From Marinoscillum sp. 108 (GTDB lineage Bacteria > Bacteroidota > Bacteroidia > Cytophagales > Cyclobacteriaceae), in assembly GCF_902506655.1 (NCBI RefSeq), contig NZ_LR734808.1, positions 434,001 to 498,000 on the forward strand: DNA of 64,000 bases. Direction: 5' to 3'. Below the pieces are notes generated by a model. The model was not told the DNA's origin. It saw nothing but the letters and a program-made list of their open reading frames with translations, and searched no databases. Shown piece by piece: positions 35,921-43,841 of the stretch. A program made the position numbers and the translations under genes. Position 1 is the stretch's first letter, and each line of letters opens with the position of its first letter.

Positions 35921-36457
35921 TTAGAAAGTGAGGTCAGTAATTCGCCAGATGCACACCACGTGCAAACTAAGCCAAACGGCATAAAATCCCCAGAACAGAT
36001 ACTTGTCAAGAAGTTTTCTGGTGTGTCCCTTGCCCTTTTCGGTGAGTTGGTTCCTGATGGCTGGGGTAAGTTCAAAGCTTGCAAAATATTCGTGGATGTC
36101 CACTTTGCCTCTGTTGAACTTTTGTTCGACCTTGAATGCCGTAAGCACCTGTTGCTCCCTGGGGAGTGATTGTTCCTCAAGAATGATCTCCTTGTGGAAA
36201 TAGTCCACATCAATGCCTCTGGCCTTTATGAGGGCTTGCATAGACCAAAGCAAGTACACCGCGAGGGTGGTTATGGCAAGAAGGATGATATAGGCGGCCC
36301 AAACCCGGGGTAAGTCGGCAAAGGCGATGACGGCAATCGACAACCCTGTTCCCACCGCAATCAATAGGGATTGAATGGTTAAATGAAATCCACGATAGGA
36401 TTGAAGTAGATGGTCCTGATAGGTAGCTCCGTTCCAAAGGTGGGTGAGTTTTTCCAT
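35921..36457 (-). CDS. Two-helix membrane protein, unknown
   Basis: 178 residues with two central hydrophobic segments (about 28-50 and 52-75), a charged middle and a third segment near 150-172. No family is recognised. The N-terminus (LWNGATYQDHLLQSYRGFHLTIQS) is helical and amphipathic. It lies just beyond a candidate group II intron remnant that separates it from the AAA gene. Confidence 0.65.
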   Translation of the reverse strand: MEKLTHLWNGATYQDHLLQSYRGFHLTIQSLLIAVGTGLSIAVIAFADLPRVWAAYIILLAITTLAVYLLWSMQALIKARGIDVDYFHKEIILEEQSLPREQQVLTAFKVEQKFNRGKVDIHEYFASFELTPAIRNQLTEKGKGHTRKLLDKYLFWGFYAVWLSLHVVCIWRITDLTF

Positions 36458-36477
36458 AGCTGCAGTGTGTTATGCTT

Positions 36478-36565
36478 AGTGCCCGAGTAATGATGCGGCC
36501 CCGGCAAGTGTCGATAAAAGTGTGAGAGGGCACCCTGGGCTTAATCATCGGCCGTCTACTCGATT
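36478..36565 (+). mobile_element. Candidate group II intron 3' remnant
   Basis: The segment ends CATCGGCCGTCTACTCGATT (36546-36565), identical to the end of a second segment at 41008-41027. Both have GGGCTTA and a G-rich stretch (GTGTGAGAGGGCAC here) before it, as recalled for the domain V/VI end of Bacteroidota group II introns. No reverse transcriptase is present, so only a 3' scrap would remain. It is oriented opposite to the gene cassette beside it. Confidence 0.4.
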
Positions 36566-36580
36566 GGCATTTCGTACTAT

Positions 36581-38182
36581 TTAATTGAAAATTTCATTTT
36601 CCAATTCCCGAAATACTGCTGTGTCTTCTGTGACCAGTGGAGCCATCGTGTCTCTTACAAAGGCACATTTGTTGTTTCCACATTGAGTGAGTTCAAGTAT
36701 TCTTTTTAATTCGGTGAATATGTTGCCACTGGCAGATTTAATATCATCCGTGGGATTACCACGGCTAACGCTATCTAGAACTGCTTGATTTTTTGCATCC
36801 AAGCAATCTTGTGTCAATTCGGGCTTACCCACAGAATTACACAGTTTAGTAATTAATTCATCGTCAAAAAGGTAACTTTCAATGTGTCTTCTTCCAGAAG
36901 TTCTAATTCCCTTATCTATGTTTTCTTGAGCTTCTCGAGGACTTTTATCATCTCTGTCCACGAACTTGATAATAGTAGAAGATTTGAGAATGTTTGCGAC
37001 AATTTTCACAGATTGATTTTCTATATTTTCAAGTTCTGTACTTGAGCCAATAGAAACGAATTTCGTATCATGGTATTTTCCTTCAAAGATTTTACCATAA
37101 ATCTGAGCGTCAAAATCCTTGTACTTTCTTCCTTGCGAGGTTCCTTCACAGAATACAATCCTTCTAGGGGCAATCAATTGTGAAAAATCTGCAAATGCCA
37201 AATCAAAAAATCTATCCCATATTGCTCTGTCTATTTGAGCAGGTTTCATTACTTCGGTTAAATCAAAGTCTCTATTCGCAAAATCTAAAAACACCACTGT
37301 ACCAGGGTTTGCTTGCTCAATAATTTCCGCTTGTTTGAGCATGCCAATAGAATGGGTAGAAATCCAAAGCTGGGAATTTGTAGGGGTTAAAGTATATAAT
37401 TCTGCTAAAACTTTAGCTTGAAGTCTAGTGTGCATATGTGCTTCAGGCTCATCAATGGAAAAAACAGCATCTGAATAAAATGTTGATTTAATAATCATAT
37501 CTAATATTAAATCAAATACAGACTTTTCACCTGCTGATAAATTTTTGTAATGAAAATCTTTAGCTGAACCTTTTTCAAAGAAAAAACTCCCACTAGACAA
37601 TGGGTCGCCAATTGAACTTAAATTAAGGTCATCAAATATGGTAGATAAGGAAGTTTTAACTTTTCCTATTAGCTCCTCACGCAATTCTTGAACAGATTTC
37701 GTATCATTCGATTCTTCATAAACACCTGCCAAAGTTTGAGCAACAAGACGCTGATAATTTTCAGAGACAGTCTGGTCGTTTTGCATCAAGGTTCTAAGCT
37801 TAATGTTATCGGTTGGATTATTTTGCTTTTGAAGATTGTTAACAGTAAAGTCTGGCTCATTTCTATATGCAGACCTAAAATAGAATTTCCCCTTTAATTG
37901 TTGTCCATTAGGGTTTTGGTCACCATGAAAATTGATTTTTACTCGGTTCTGATACCAATTACCTGCGACAGGCGTCTCACTTTTTTTCTCAAAATAATCT
38001 TGAGCTCCAGGATCCCCATATCCACCCAATTGGTAAAAATGATTAAACGCTTCAAAGATTGAAGTTTTACCACTACCATTTGGTCCAACTAAGACAATTA
38101 GTCTGGCTGTTTCGGGAATGTCAGATATTGATAAATCTGTGAATCGCTTAAACTTATTTATTTTAATATTTTTAATCTTCAT
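36581..38182 (-). CDS. AAA ATPase with C-terminal TOPRIM/DUF4435-like region
   Basis: 533 residues. Walker A GPNGSGKT (residues 33-40), the signature NLSAGEKSVFDLIL, Walker B VFSIDEPEAHMHTRLQ and the H-loop LWISTHSIG form an SMC-like head without a long coiled coil. Residues ~345-480 resemble a TOPRIM end: RRIVFCEGTS, then IIKFVDRDD and HIESYLFDDELI. OLD-family nucleases and DUF4435 ATPases share this plan and often act in phage defence. The gene is AT-rich, has R1 copy A upstream and a group II scrap downstream, and therefore looks acquired. Confidence 0.75.
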   Translation of the reverse strand: MKIKNIKINKFKRFTDLSISDIPETARLIVLVGPNGSGKTSIFEAFNHFYQLGGYGDPGAQDYFEKKSETPVAGNWYQNRVKINFHGDQNPNGQQLKGKFYFRSAYRNEPDFTVNNLQKQNNPTDNIKLRTLMQNDQTVSENYQRLVAQTLAGVYEESNDTKSVQELREELIGKVKTSLSTIFDDLNLSSIGDPLSSGSFFFEKGSAKDFHYKNLSAGEKSVFDLILDMIIKSTFYSDAVFSIDEPEAHMHTRLQAKVLAELYTLTPTNSQLWISTHSIGMLKQAEIIEQANPGTVVFLDFANRDFDLTEVMKPAQIDRAIWDRFFDLAFADFSQLIAPRRIVFCEGTSQGRKYKDFDAQIYGKIFEGKYHDTKFVSIGSSTELENIENQSVKIVANILKSSTIIKFVDRDDKSPREAQENIDKGIRTSGRRHIESYLFDDELITKLCNSVGKPELTQDCLDAKNQAVLDSVSRGNPTDDIKSASGNIFTELKRILELTQCGNNKCAFVRDTMAPLVTEDTAVFRELENEIFN

Positions 38183-38200
38183 GTTTTCTTTATGAATGCC

Positions 38201-38300
38201 AACATCCGCCCAACACCCACCAATGGCTGTTACCTGCTTATATCAAATCTAGTGGTTTTTGAATTCCAAACAAACCATTAACGGCCATAAAGGAGCTGTG
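38201..38300 (-). repeat. R1 element copy A, before the AAA ATPase gene
   Basis: An attC-like ~90-bp repeat 19 bp upstream of the AAA start. Outer arms ATGGCTGTTA and TAACGGCCAT are near-complementary. A GTTRRRY box (GTTGGGC, minus strand, 38208-38214) lies near the gene start, as at an integron attC R' box. Downstream of it on the plus side GTTGGAG/CTCCAAC (38312-38330) form a further hairpin. The remainder of the gap up to 38513 holds nothing recognised. Confidence 0.6.
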
Positions 38301-38513
38301 AGGTTCAGGACGTTGGAGACAAACTCCAACAGGGTAGAGGGGATGGGGTACTCATTCGGTAGGAGGGTGTTGGGTCATTTTTCGGACAATTATTGTTCAT
38401 ATTTGGGCAGAAATGGATTTGGAAGTAGCCTGAAATCGACGAAATGGTAGATTTTTCAGTTGGCACTAAGTTTGGCAGGTTTGGTTTATTAAATTTCCAT
38501 ACCTTTTACCCAT

Positions 38514-40844
38514 ATGCGCCTGTTCATTGCTCTCCGGAAGTTGTATCGTGATGGTCTGTATACCATGACCAGTCTGTTTTCTCTGATTATTCTGATCAGC
38601 AGTTGCTCTTTTATATTGGTCTATGTGGCCAATGAACTGCTTTATGATAGCCATCATCAAAATCGGTCCAGAATCTACAGAATCTCGTCAGAGTGGAATT
38701 CACCAACCTCTACGGATCAAATGGCAATTACCAATGGTCAGGTAGGTGAGTACCTCCAAGGTGCCTATTCTTTGATTAGCCGGTCGGCACGGGTCTCCTT
38801 GATAGGCAAGAACCCGGGTTTGAAATGGAAGGATGAACACATTGATACCAAAGATTTTTACCGGTCGGAGCCATCAGTACTTGATGTTTTTACTTTTAAG
38901 ATGATCAATGGACCTGGCGGACAGGCGGCATTGAGCAAACCAGGCGATCTGCTGATCAATGAGTCTTATGCCTTGAAGATGTTTGGTACTATAGATTGCT
39001 TGGGTGAGCGGATCCAAACAGACGGTGAAACTCTTCAAATTGCCGGGGTATATGAGGACTTTCCACAAAATGTGGATTTGAATATCAATGGGCTCATTTA
39101 CCAGTCTTTCGATCAACGGAGCTACGAACAGTTCGCATTTTACACGTATGTGCTCCTGAATGAGGGTGCTACGGAAGAGCAGCTGGAGCATGCCCTTGCG
39201 GAGACCTCTGCCAGGCTTTTTGGGGATAACCCCAAATACGATCAGGACATCAGGCTGAAAGCCGCGAGCCTGAAAGGCCTGCATTTTGTCAATGATATTA
39301 AAGTGGACAATCCCAAGGGGAATCTGGCCAATGTAAGGCTGATGATGCTCGCAGGGCTGTTACTAATCATCATTGTGACAGTGAATCTGACCAACCTGAA
39401 TATGATCAGGTCTTTAGAAGGGCTTAAAAAAATTGCACTTTATAGAATCATGGGAGCTACCCGTGGTGCGATCATTTTGAACTTCATGCTGGAGCTATTG
39501 ATTATTTGGGTGGTAGCTGTGATCGGCTCGGTGTTCTTACTGGATTTGGGTAAGGGTAGCTTTACTGCTCTGACAGGCATTGAGCTTACTTCAGTACATT
39601 TTGTTTATATCGGGTTGTTTTACCTGAGTACCTTGCTTATGTGTCTATTATCAGGCATGCTTGGGATCTTTTACATTTTGAGTGCCCGACCGGCACAGGG
39701 ATTGAGAAAATTTTACAACCCTTCGCTCCCGGGAGATGTCATCCGCAAAGGACTCGTAACTTTTCAGTTTGTAGTGGCTTCTGTACTAGCCACCACTTTC
39801 AGCGTGCTACTGTTACAGCAGGCTTTTATTTACCGAAAGGATCTGGGCTACAACCCTGAAGGTTTGATGCTCCTCCGTGTTAGTGATCAGACGCTACAGA
39901 GAGTGCCCATTGTCAATGAGCTGGAGAAGCATCTGGGAGAAGGACATATTGCGGCGTTTTGGCAGCCTCAGATGGGAACGGATGAATTAATGTTTTCGTC
40001 TATCAAATTGATTTCTGAACATGGAGAATCTCAGGAGGTGGTGTCCAATGACATGATCATCGATCAAAACTATTTTGAAGTATTGGGGATACGCAAAATG
40101 ATGGAGCAGATACCACCAGAGCGATCCTCCCAGCCGATGGCCTACCTCAATCAGACACTCATAGATCAGATAACATACGATGGGAGGGTAGCGAAATTTG
40201 AGTATCAGTGGGGCACGGGTGGTGAAGTGGCCGGAGTGGTCACTGACTTTCACTACCAGTCGATGCACAGCACCATCCAGCCTCTGGTGATGGTGGTCAA
40301 TCCAGACATCAGCAGTACTTGGAATGGTCTTTATATCCGCACCAGGGTGGATCAGATGCCACAGATCAGAAAAATCATAGAGGACCAGTTTTCAGAGGAA
40401 GTGATTGACCTCATCCCTGTGGATCAAAAACTAGAGGCCTATTACAGCCGGGAAAAAAGTGTGCTGCTCCTACTGGGCGGCTTCATGGTGATCGGCTTGG
40501 TGCTGGCGGCTATGGGTATTTATACCGTGCTGGCCTATCTTTTCAGGTACAGGATGTTTGAAATAGCCATGAGAAAGATCATGGGTGCTGACTTCAGAAG
40601 TCTACTGGTGCTGTTTGGTAAAGAGTTCGTGTCTGTAGCAGCATTCACGTTTTGCCTGGCACTGCCTATTGCCATACTGGCCAAAGATCAGATACTGTCT
40701 GCTTTTGCATACCGGGTGGATCTGCACTGGGCAGTACACCTCGTTCCTATTGGCCTACTCTTGTTGGGGATGTTTATAGTGGTGTTATTGGTAGCGCGCA
40801 GGGCTTCCCGCCTCAATCCGTCATTGATTTTACATAACGAATAG
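38514..40844 (+). CDS. MacB/FtsX-type ABC permease without prefix domain
   Basis: 776 residues in two FtsX units: helices near residues 17-40, 275-300, 320-345, 370-395, 418-440, 650-675, 700-720 and 740-765. The middle cytoplasmic motif LKKIALYRIMGATRGAI and the C-terminal FEIAMRKIMGADFRSLL are paired. Periplasmic parts resemble MacB. It is the only plus-strand gene among the minus-strand accessory genes, and no ATPase gene is next to it. It may be an older resident split from its neighbours by the inserted genes. Confidence 0.88.
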   Translation: MRLFIALRKLYRDGLYTMTSLFSLIILISSCSFILVYVANELLYDSHHQNRSRIYRISSEWNSPTSTDQMAITNGQVGEYLQGAYSLISRSARVSLIGKNPGLKWKDEHIDTKDFYRSEPSVLDVFTFKMINGPGGQAALSKPGDLLINESYALKMFGTIDCLGERIQTDGETLQIAGVYEDFPQNVDLNINGLIYQSFDQRSYEQFAFYTYVLLNEGATEEQLEHALAETSARLFGDNPKYDQDIRLKAASLKGLHFVNDIKVDNPKGNLANVRLMMLAGLLLIIIVTVNLTNLNMIRSLEGLKKIALYRIMGATRGAIILNFMLELLIIWVVAVIGSVFLLDLGKGSFTALTGIELTSVHFVYIGLFYLSTLLMCLLSGMLGIFYILSARPAQGLRKFYNPSLPGDVIRKGLVTFQFVVASVLATTFSVLLLQQAFIYRKDLGYNPEGLMLLRVSDQTLQRVPIVNELEKHLGEGHIAAFWQPQMGTDELMFSSIKLISEHGESQEVVSNDMIIDQNYFEVLGIRKMMEQIPPERSSQPMAYLNQTLIDQITYDGRVAKFEYQWGTGGEVAGVVTDFHYQSMHSTIQPLVMVVNPDISSTWNGLYIRTRVDQMPQIRKIIEDQFSEEVIDLIPVDQKLEAYYSREKSVLLLLGGFMVIGLVLAAMGIYTVLAYLFRYRMFEIAMRKIMGADFRSLLVLFGKEFVSVAAFTFCLALPIAILAKDQILSAFAYRVDLHWAVHLVPIGLLLLGMFIVVLLVARRASRLNPSLILHNE

Positions 40845-40870
40845 CTTTAATAGCTGGGCCAGGTAAAGAA

Positions 40871-40891
40871 GATTTCCTGGCGGCACACCAA
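40871..40891. repeat. 21-bp repeat shared with 42036-42056
   Basis: GATTTCCTGGCGGCACACCAA here matches GATTTCTTGGCGGCACTCCAA at 42036-42056 in 19 of 21 bases, with both copies beside R1 or intron-like sequence. The function is unknown. Confidence 0.55.
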
Positions 40892-40904
40892 GGCTCAATA
40901 GGGA

Positions 40905-41027
40905 AGGTGCCAAACTTACCAGTCCGCGGTATACACGATCGTTCCAGGCAGGCCGTATACGGTGGTGAGGGGCACGCCTGGTGAGGAGCACCGGTGGGCT
41001 TATCGCTCATCGGCCGTCTACTCGATT
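40905..41027 (+). mobile_element. Candidate group II intron 3' end (domains V-VI)
   Basis: CCGCGGTATAC (40924-40934) pairs with GTATACGGTGG (40955-40965) with one mismatch, forming a domain-V-like stem, and GGTGGTGAGGGG follows. It ends CATCGGCCGTCTACTCGATT (41008-41027), the same end as the segment at 36546-36565. The lack of 5' intron or reverse-transcriptase sequence makes it a remnant. The orientation is opposite to the minus-strand genes, as described for attC-targeting class C introns. Confidence 0.45.
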
Positions 41028-41035
41028 AGACACTG

Positions 41036-41881
41036 CTATTCTTCATTCAAGACATAGGAGCTTGCATTAAGTTCCTCTATCCTGCGACATATGGATGGAT
41101 ATCTGTGAAAAATAAGACTTGTATTTACTCGCTTATTGAAAATGATAAGTCCAGAGGTAAAGTAAATAATTGATTTAGCTTTTCTATCTTCAGAAAAAGT
41201 GCCAATATAATAGGTTATAACACCCCTTTCAAGACTGGACTGTCTTTCTCCAGCTTTTTTTCGATTCCAAACGACCTCACATTTCCATTCTTCATCAAGA
41301 TTAAATTCCTCTACCTCCCAGTATCTCCTTTTCTTGAACCATAATGAAGGTTTGAACTTAATAGGACTAATCGGTACTAAGAAATAGGTTATTGAATCTA
41401 GTGAAGCGAAATCTTTATAATGGGGAACAATCATTGCCTTAGTAAATATTCCCTTACTCGAGGGAGAGTATACTCCAGTTCGTATTTGTTGGGTGTTCCA
41501 CTCAATTAGTCTCTTTTTTAATGGAAAATCATTGTCAATGAAAAACTTGACCAAGTTATTCTCAATTGAATGGGTCCGTTCGAAGGTTAGACCATCTTTG
41601 ATTATTTGCGAGCGACCGTTTTTCATAATTACCATGCCAGTCGCAAGGAAAAACGTATCGATACTTATCGTATCTTCTCTGAAAAGATCAATATCCTTTC
41701 CATTAGTCATTTTATTTGGATCCAGGCTATAGGAATAACTCGTGTAGCTACGTAATGAATCATCCTGGTTAATAAATTTAAATTCCAAATAGCGTTCATA
41801 GAGTAAAAATTTTCTCTCATCAACCTGACTTAATCCAGATAGTGTTGATCCAATAAACAAAAGAATCAGTGGTAATCTCAT
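41036..41881 (-). CDS. Exported orphan protein (accessory)
   Basis: 281 residues with a signal peptide (LPLILLFIGSTLSGLSQ). No family is recognised. The mature part mixes charged and aromatic stretches such as KPSLWFKKRRYWEVEEF. Base composition is AT-rich compared with core genes. The ATG lies eight bases after a GTTAGAC box of R1 copy B, and an intron-like scrap sits nine bases past its stop. The protein may be periplasmic or anchored. Its role is unknown. Confidence 0.65.
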   Translation of the reverse strand: MRLPLILLFIGSTLSGLSQVDERKFLLYERYLEFKFINQDDSLRSYTSYSYSLDPNKMTNGKDIDLFREDTISIDTFFLATGMVIMKNGRSQIIKDGLTFERTHSIENNLVKFFIDNDFPLKKRLIEWNTQQIRTGVYSPSSKGIFTKAMIVPHYKDFASLDSITYFLVPISPIKFKPSLWFKKRRYWEVEEFNLDEEWKCEVVWNRKKAGERQSSLERGVITYYIGTFSEDRKAKSIIYFTSGLIIFNKRVNTSLIFHRYPSICRRIEELNASSYVLNEE

Positions 41882-41889
41882 AGAGTGGT

Positions 41890-41996
41890 GTCTAACAACA
41901 TCCGGCTCACAACCACCAATGGCTGTTACCTGCTTATATCAAATCTAGTGGTTTTTGAATCCTGAACAAACCATTAACGGCCATAAAGGAGCTGTG
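41890..41996 (-). repeat. R1 element copy B
   Basis: Same family as copy A (about 90% alike over the core). On the minus strand it ends GTTAGAC (41890-41896), a perfect match to the attC core-site pattern GTTRRRY, followed after eight bases by the start of the downstream gene. The inner segment has the conserved ATCAAATCTAGTGG. Confidence 0.65.
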
Positions 41997-42148
41997 GGAT
42001 TCAGTGCCTATACGCAACCGCACATGCCTCCGAAGGATTTCTTGGCGGCACTCCAACAAGGGCGGAGAAGGCAGTTAAGCGGGATGTCTTGCAGACACTT
42101 TGCAGATGCTAAGTAATGCCATTCGGCATCATTGTTTGTTACCACATG

Positions 42149-42619
42149 TTATTCAGCCACTTCGTAGTTAAACGTTGTGGTATGATACCTCAGGATTCCA
42201 TCAATGCCCTTAGTTATTCCGATGATTTCAGTTCCAAATTCGAATTGCCCAGTTTTTCCAGGCTTAAGGGCGATGAACATGGTATCGTTTCTAACCACAA
42301 ACTCCTTTTTGCAATTATCAACCTTGAAGTTGGATGTATCGATTAATGATTCATTAGAAATATTGCAGTCAAATATTCCGTTAACCAGTTTAAAGTTTGG
42401 GTTGGACGTTACAATACGAAAAATTGCTTCTTCCTTTACTTTAATTGAATCAGGCTTGATTACCACGAGACTTATAGGCTCAATGGATTCGCCTTTAATG
42501 TTGAGTTCGTTCAAGTTCAGAAATTGTTTACCATCTCGGTATTCAGCTACAGGTTCAGGCTTGGAGCACCCCGCTAAAACAATAATTGAGAGAGTAATAA
42601 GTTCAAGTTTAGAAATCAT
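42149..42619 (-). CDS. Accessory lipoprotein, unknown function
   Basis: 156 residues starting MISKLELITLSIIVLAGCSKPEP, a lipoprotein signal with Cys in LAGC. The rest is beta-rich (IVTSNPNFKLVNGIF, FVVRNDTMFIALKPGKTGQFEFG) and may form an Ig-like or transthyretin-like fold. The start at 42619 is preferred over 42685 because it begins the signal. The start lies just after an attC-like element of a second family (42643-42689). No family is assigned. Confidence 0.65.
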   Translation of the reverse strand: MISKLELITLSIIVLAGCSKPEPVAEYRDGKQFLNLNELNIKGESIEPISLVVIKPDSIKVKEEAIFRIVTSNPNFKLVNGIFDCNISNESLIDTSNFKVDNCKKEFVVRNDTMFIALKPGKTGQFEFGTEIIGITKGIDGILRYHTTTFNYEVAE

Positions 42620-42642
42620 AGGATCAGAGCGGGTATAGGTGG

Positions 42643-42689
42643 TAACGCCCGTGTATGGCCCTGTGTGCTCACCACTGGCCAACACTAAA
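42643..42689 (-). repeat. Attc-like element, second family (copy F)
   Basis: On the minus strand it reads from GTGTTGGCCAGTGGTGAG to GGCCATACACGGGCGTTA. Nearly the same sequence lies at 48418-48466. Both are directly upstream of a minus-strand start (23 bases here). GGCGTTA at the end resembles an attC R' site. Confidence 0.5.
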
Positions 42690-42843
42690 GTAGCGATTCT
42701 GGCTCCAACTCACAATGGTTCAGATACAGCACGTTCCTCTAACATTTTTCCGATAATAGATAAGGAAAGTAGAAAGCACTGCCATTTCTCAGCGGCAGAT
42801 ATCACGGTCGAGTTGCACTGAAACCAGCCAGAAAGCACTCTCG

Positions 42844-42879
42844 ATAGTTATCGGGAGACATATGCCCGATCAGCGTCTG
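42844..42879 (-). repeat. TAACAGACGCT element after the 118-residue gene
   Basis: Following the stop, the minus strand reads ATAACAGACGCTGATCGGGCATATG. The same start, ATAACAGACGCT and later GGCATATG, follows the stop of the gene at 43842. These could be the R'' ends of attC-like sites. Confidence 0.4.
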
Positions 42880-43236
42880 TTATGCTTCTTTTCCGTGCAG
42901 CCAGTTCCGGTATTCGTTCCAATCCTCTTCGTTAGCCTGTTGTTCCTGTTCGTCAGATAATTCGCCAAATCCAGCTTCCAAAACCCTCGGATATTCCGCT
43001 TCTGCAACAATATCCCGAAAATCCGTGTTGGCACGTTGAATAAGTTGTTCCAAACGTTCCTGACTTCTGTTCGCCAGTTTCAGAATTGCTGCACTTATAC
43101 GTCTCCTTCCAGATTCACTATCGCTTTTAACTTGTTTAAGTTGTTCTGAAACCTCAATAGATCGTTCACCGAATTCTCTGTTAACAAGCAGTTCGAGCAG
43201 TTCAGAAGAAATCTTGGTAGGTTCATTATTCATCAA
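42880..43236 (-). CDS. Small acidic helical protein paired with a HEPN-like gene
   Basis: 118 residues, mostly helical and acidic (EQEQQANEEDWNEYRNWLHGKEA at the end). It has no signal peptide and no named family. It overlaps the upstream gene by 4 bp (ATGA at 43233-43236), so the two are co-translated and probably work together. As HEPN-like partners are often toxins, this could be the antidote. That is inference from gene pairing only. Confidence 0.55.
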   Translation of the reverse strand: MMNNEPTKISSELLELLVNREFGERSIEVSEQLKQVKSDSESGRRRISAAILKLANRSQERLEQLIQRANTDFRDIVAEAEYPRVLEAGFGELSDEQEQQANEEDWNEYRNWLHGKEA

Positions 43237-43751
43237 AATCCTGCGTATTTAGAAAGTTTAGCAATATCTAAAATTAGTTTTTCAAATGATTCTTGACTCC
43301 AAAACCTAGGATGAATATACCCATGTGCCACGCTGTGCCTTTTGTCTCCTTCATCGGTAATTTTAGAAGGATAATAATATTCCTTCAGCTCTTCTAAGAT
43401 AATCGCGTATTCTGGATTTTTTTCCTTGCTTTCGCTTATTGCGAGACTAATCAAACTCATTCCAACTTTCTTTTTCTTTAAGACTAGTTGGTCTTCATTT
43501 TGAAATTGAAGTGGATATTCGCTAGTTGTTGAACGTATTAGTTCTTCTAAGTAAGAGTATGCAAATGGAGATAAGACTGAATAGGAATTGGGGAATGTTT
43601 TATATATGTCGATTACGACTCCCCAATCTGGAGCCCAGTTCCAGTAGTGCGAGTATTTAATAATTTCCTCAAAAGCCTCTTCTATCTTCATGAGTTTTGT
43701 TTCCGTGGGTGATGAAGTATAACGATCAGCTAAAATCCGTAGGCTGACCAT
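43233..43751 (-). CDS. Orphan protein with HEPN-like RxxxxH motif
   Basis: 172 residues, helical, without signal peptide. The C-terminal part has RHSVAHGY, in which R138 and H143 form the Rx4H motif of HEPN ribonuclease-type domains. No other HEPN feature is conclusive. The start is taken at 43751, ten or so bases after the preceding element. An ATG at 43691 (MKIEEAFEEI) is also possible. It overlaps the small acidic gene by 4 bp. It might act as an RNase toxin, but this needs a fold search. Confidence 0.5.
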   Translation of the reverse strand: MVSLRILADRYTSSPTETKLMKIEEAFEEIIKYSHYWNWAPDWGVVIDIYKTFPNSYSVLSPFAYSYLEELIRSTTSEYPLQFQNEDQLVLKKKKVGMSLISLAISESKEKNPEYAIILEELKEYYYPSKITDEGDKRHSVAHGYIHPRFWSQESFEKLILDIAKLSKYAGF

Positions 43752-43809
43752 TTGTTAATGTCTTTAAAAGTATCTGTTTCTCTAACTGTTTGCAAGTAGC
43801 TCATATGCC

Positions 43810-43838
43810 TATGGATTTTTAGCGTCTGTTATCTGCTT
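43810..43838 (-). repeat. TAACAGACGCT element after the lipoprotein gene at 43842
   Basis: Minus-strand ATAACAGACGCTAAAAATCCATAGGCATATG directly follows the stop codon, with a GTTAGAG about 35 bases further on. It resembles the element after the gene at 42880. Confidence 0.4.
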
Positions 43839-43841
43839 ACT

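Noticed and set aside
36546-41027. IS element or transposon ends
   Set aside because: The shared 20-bp end has no partner inverted repeat and no transposase nearby. The G-rich fold before it fits a group II intron end better.
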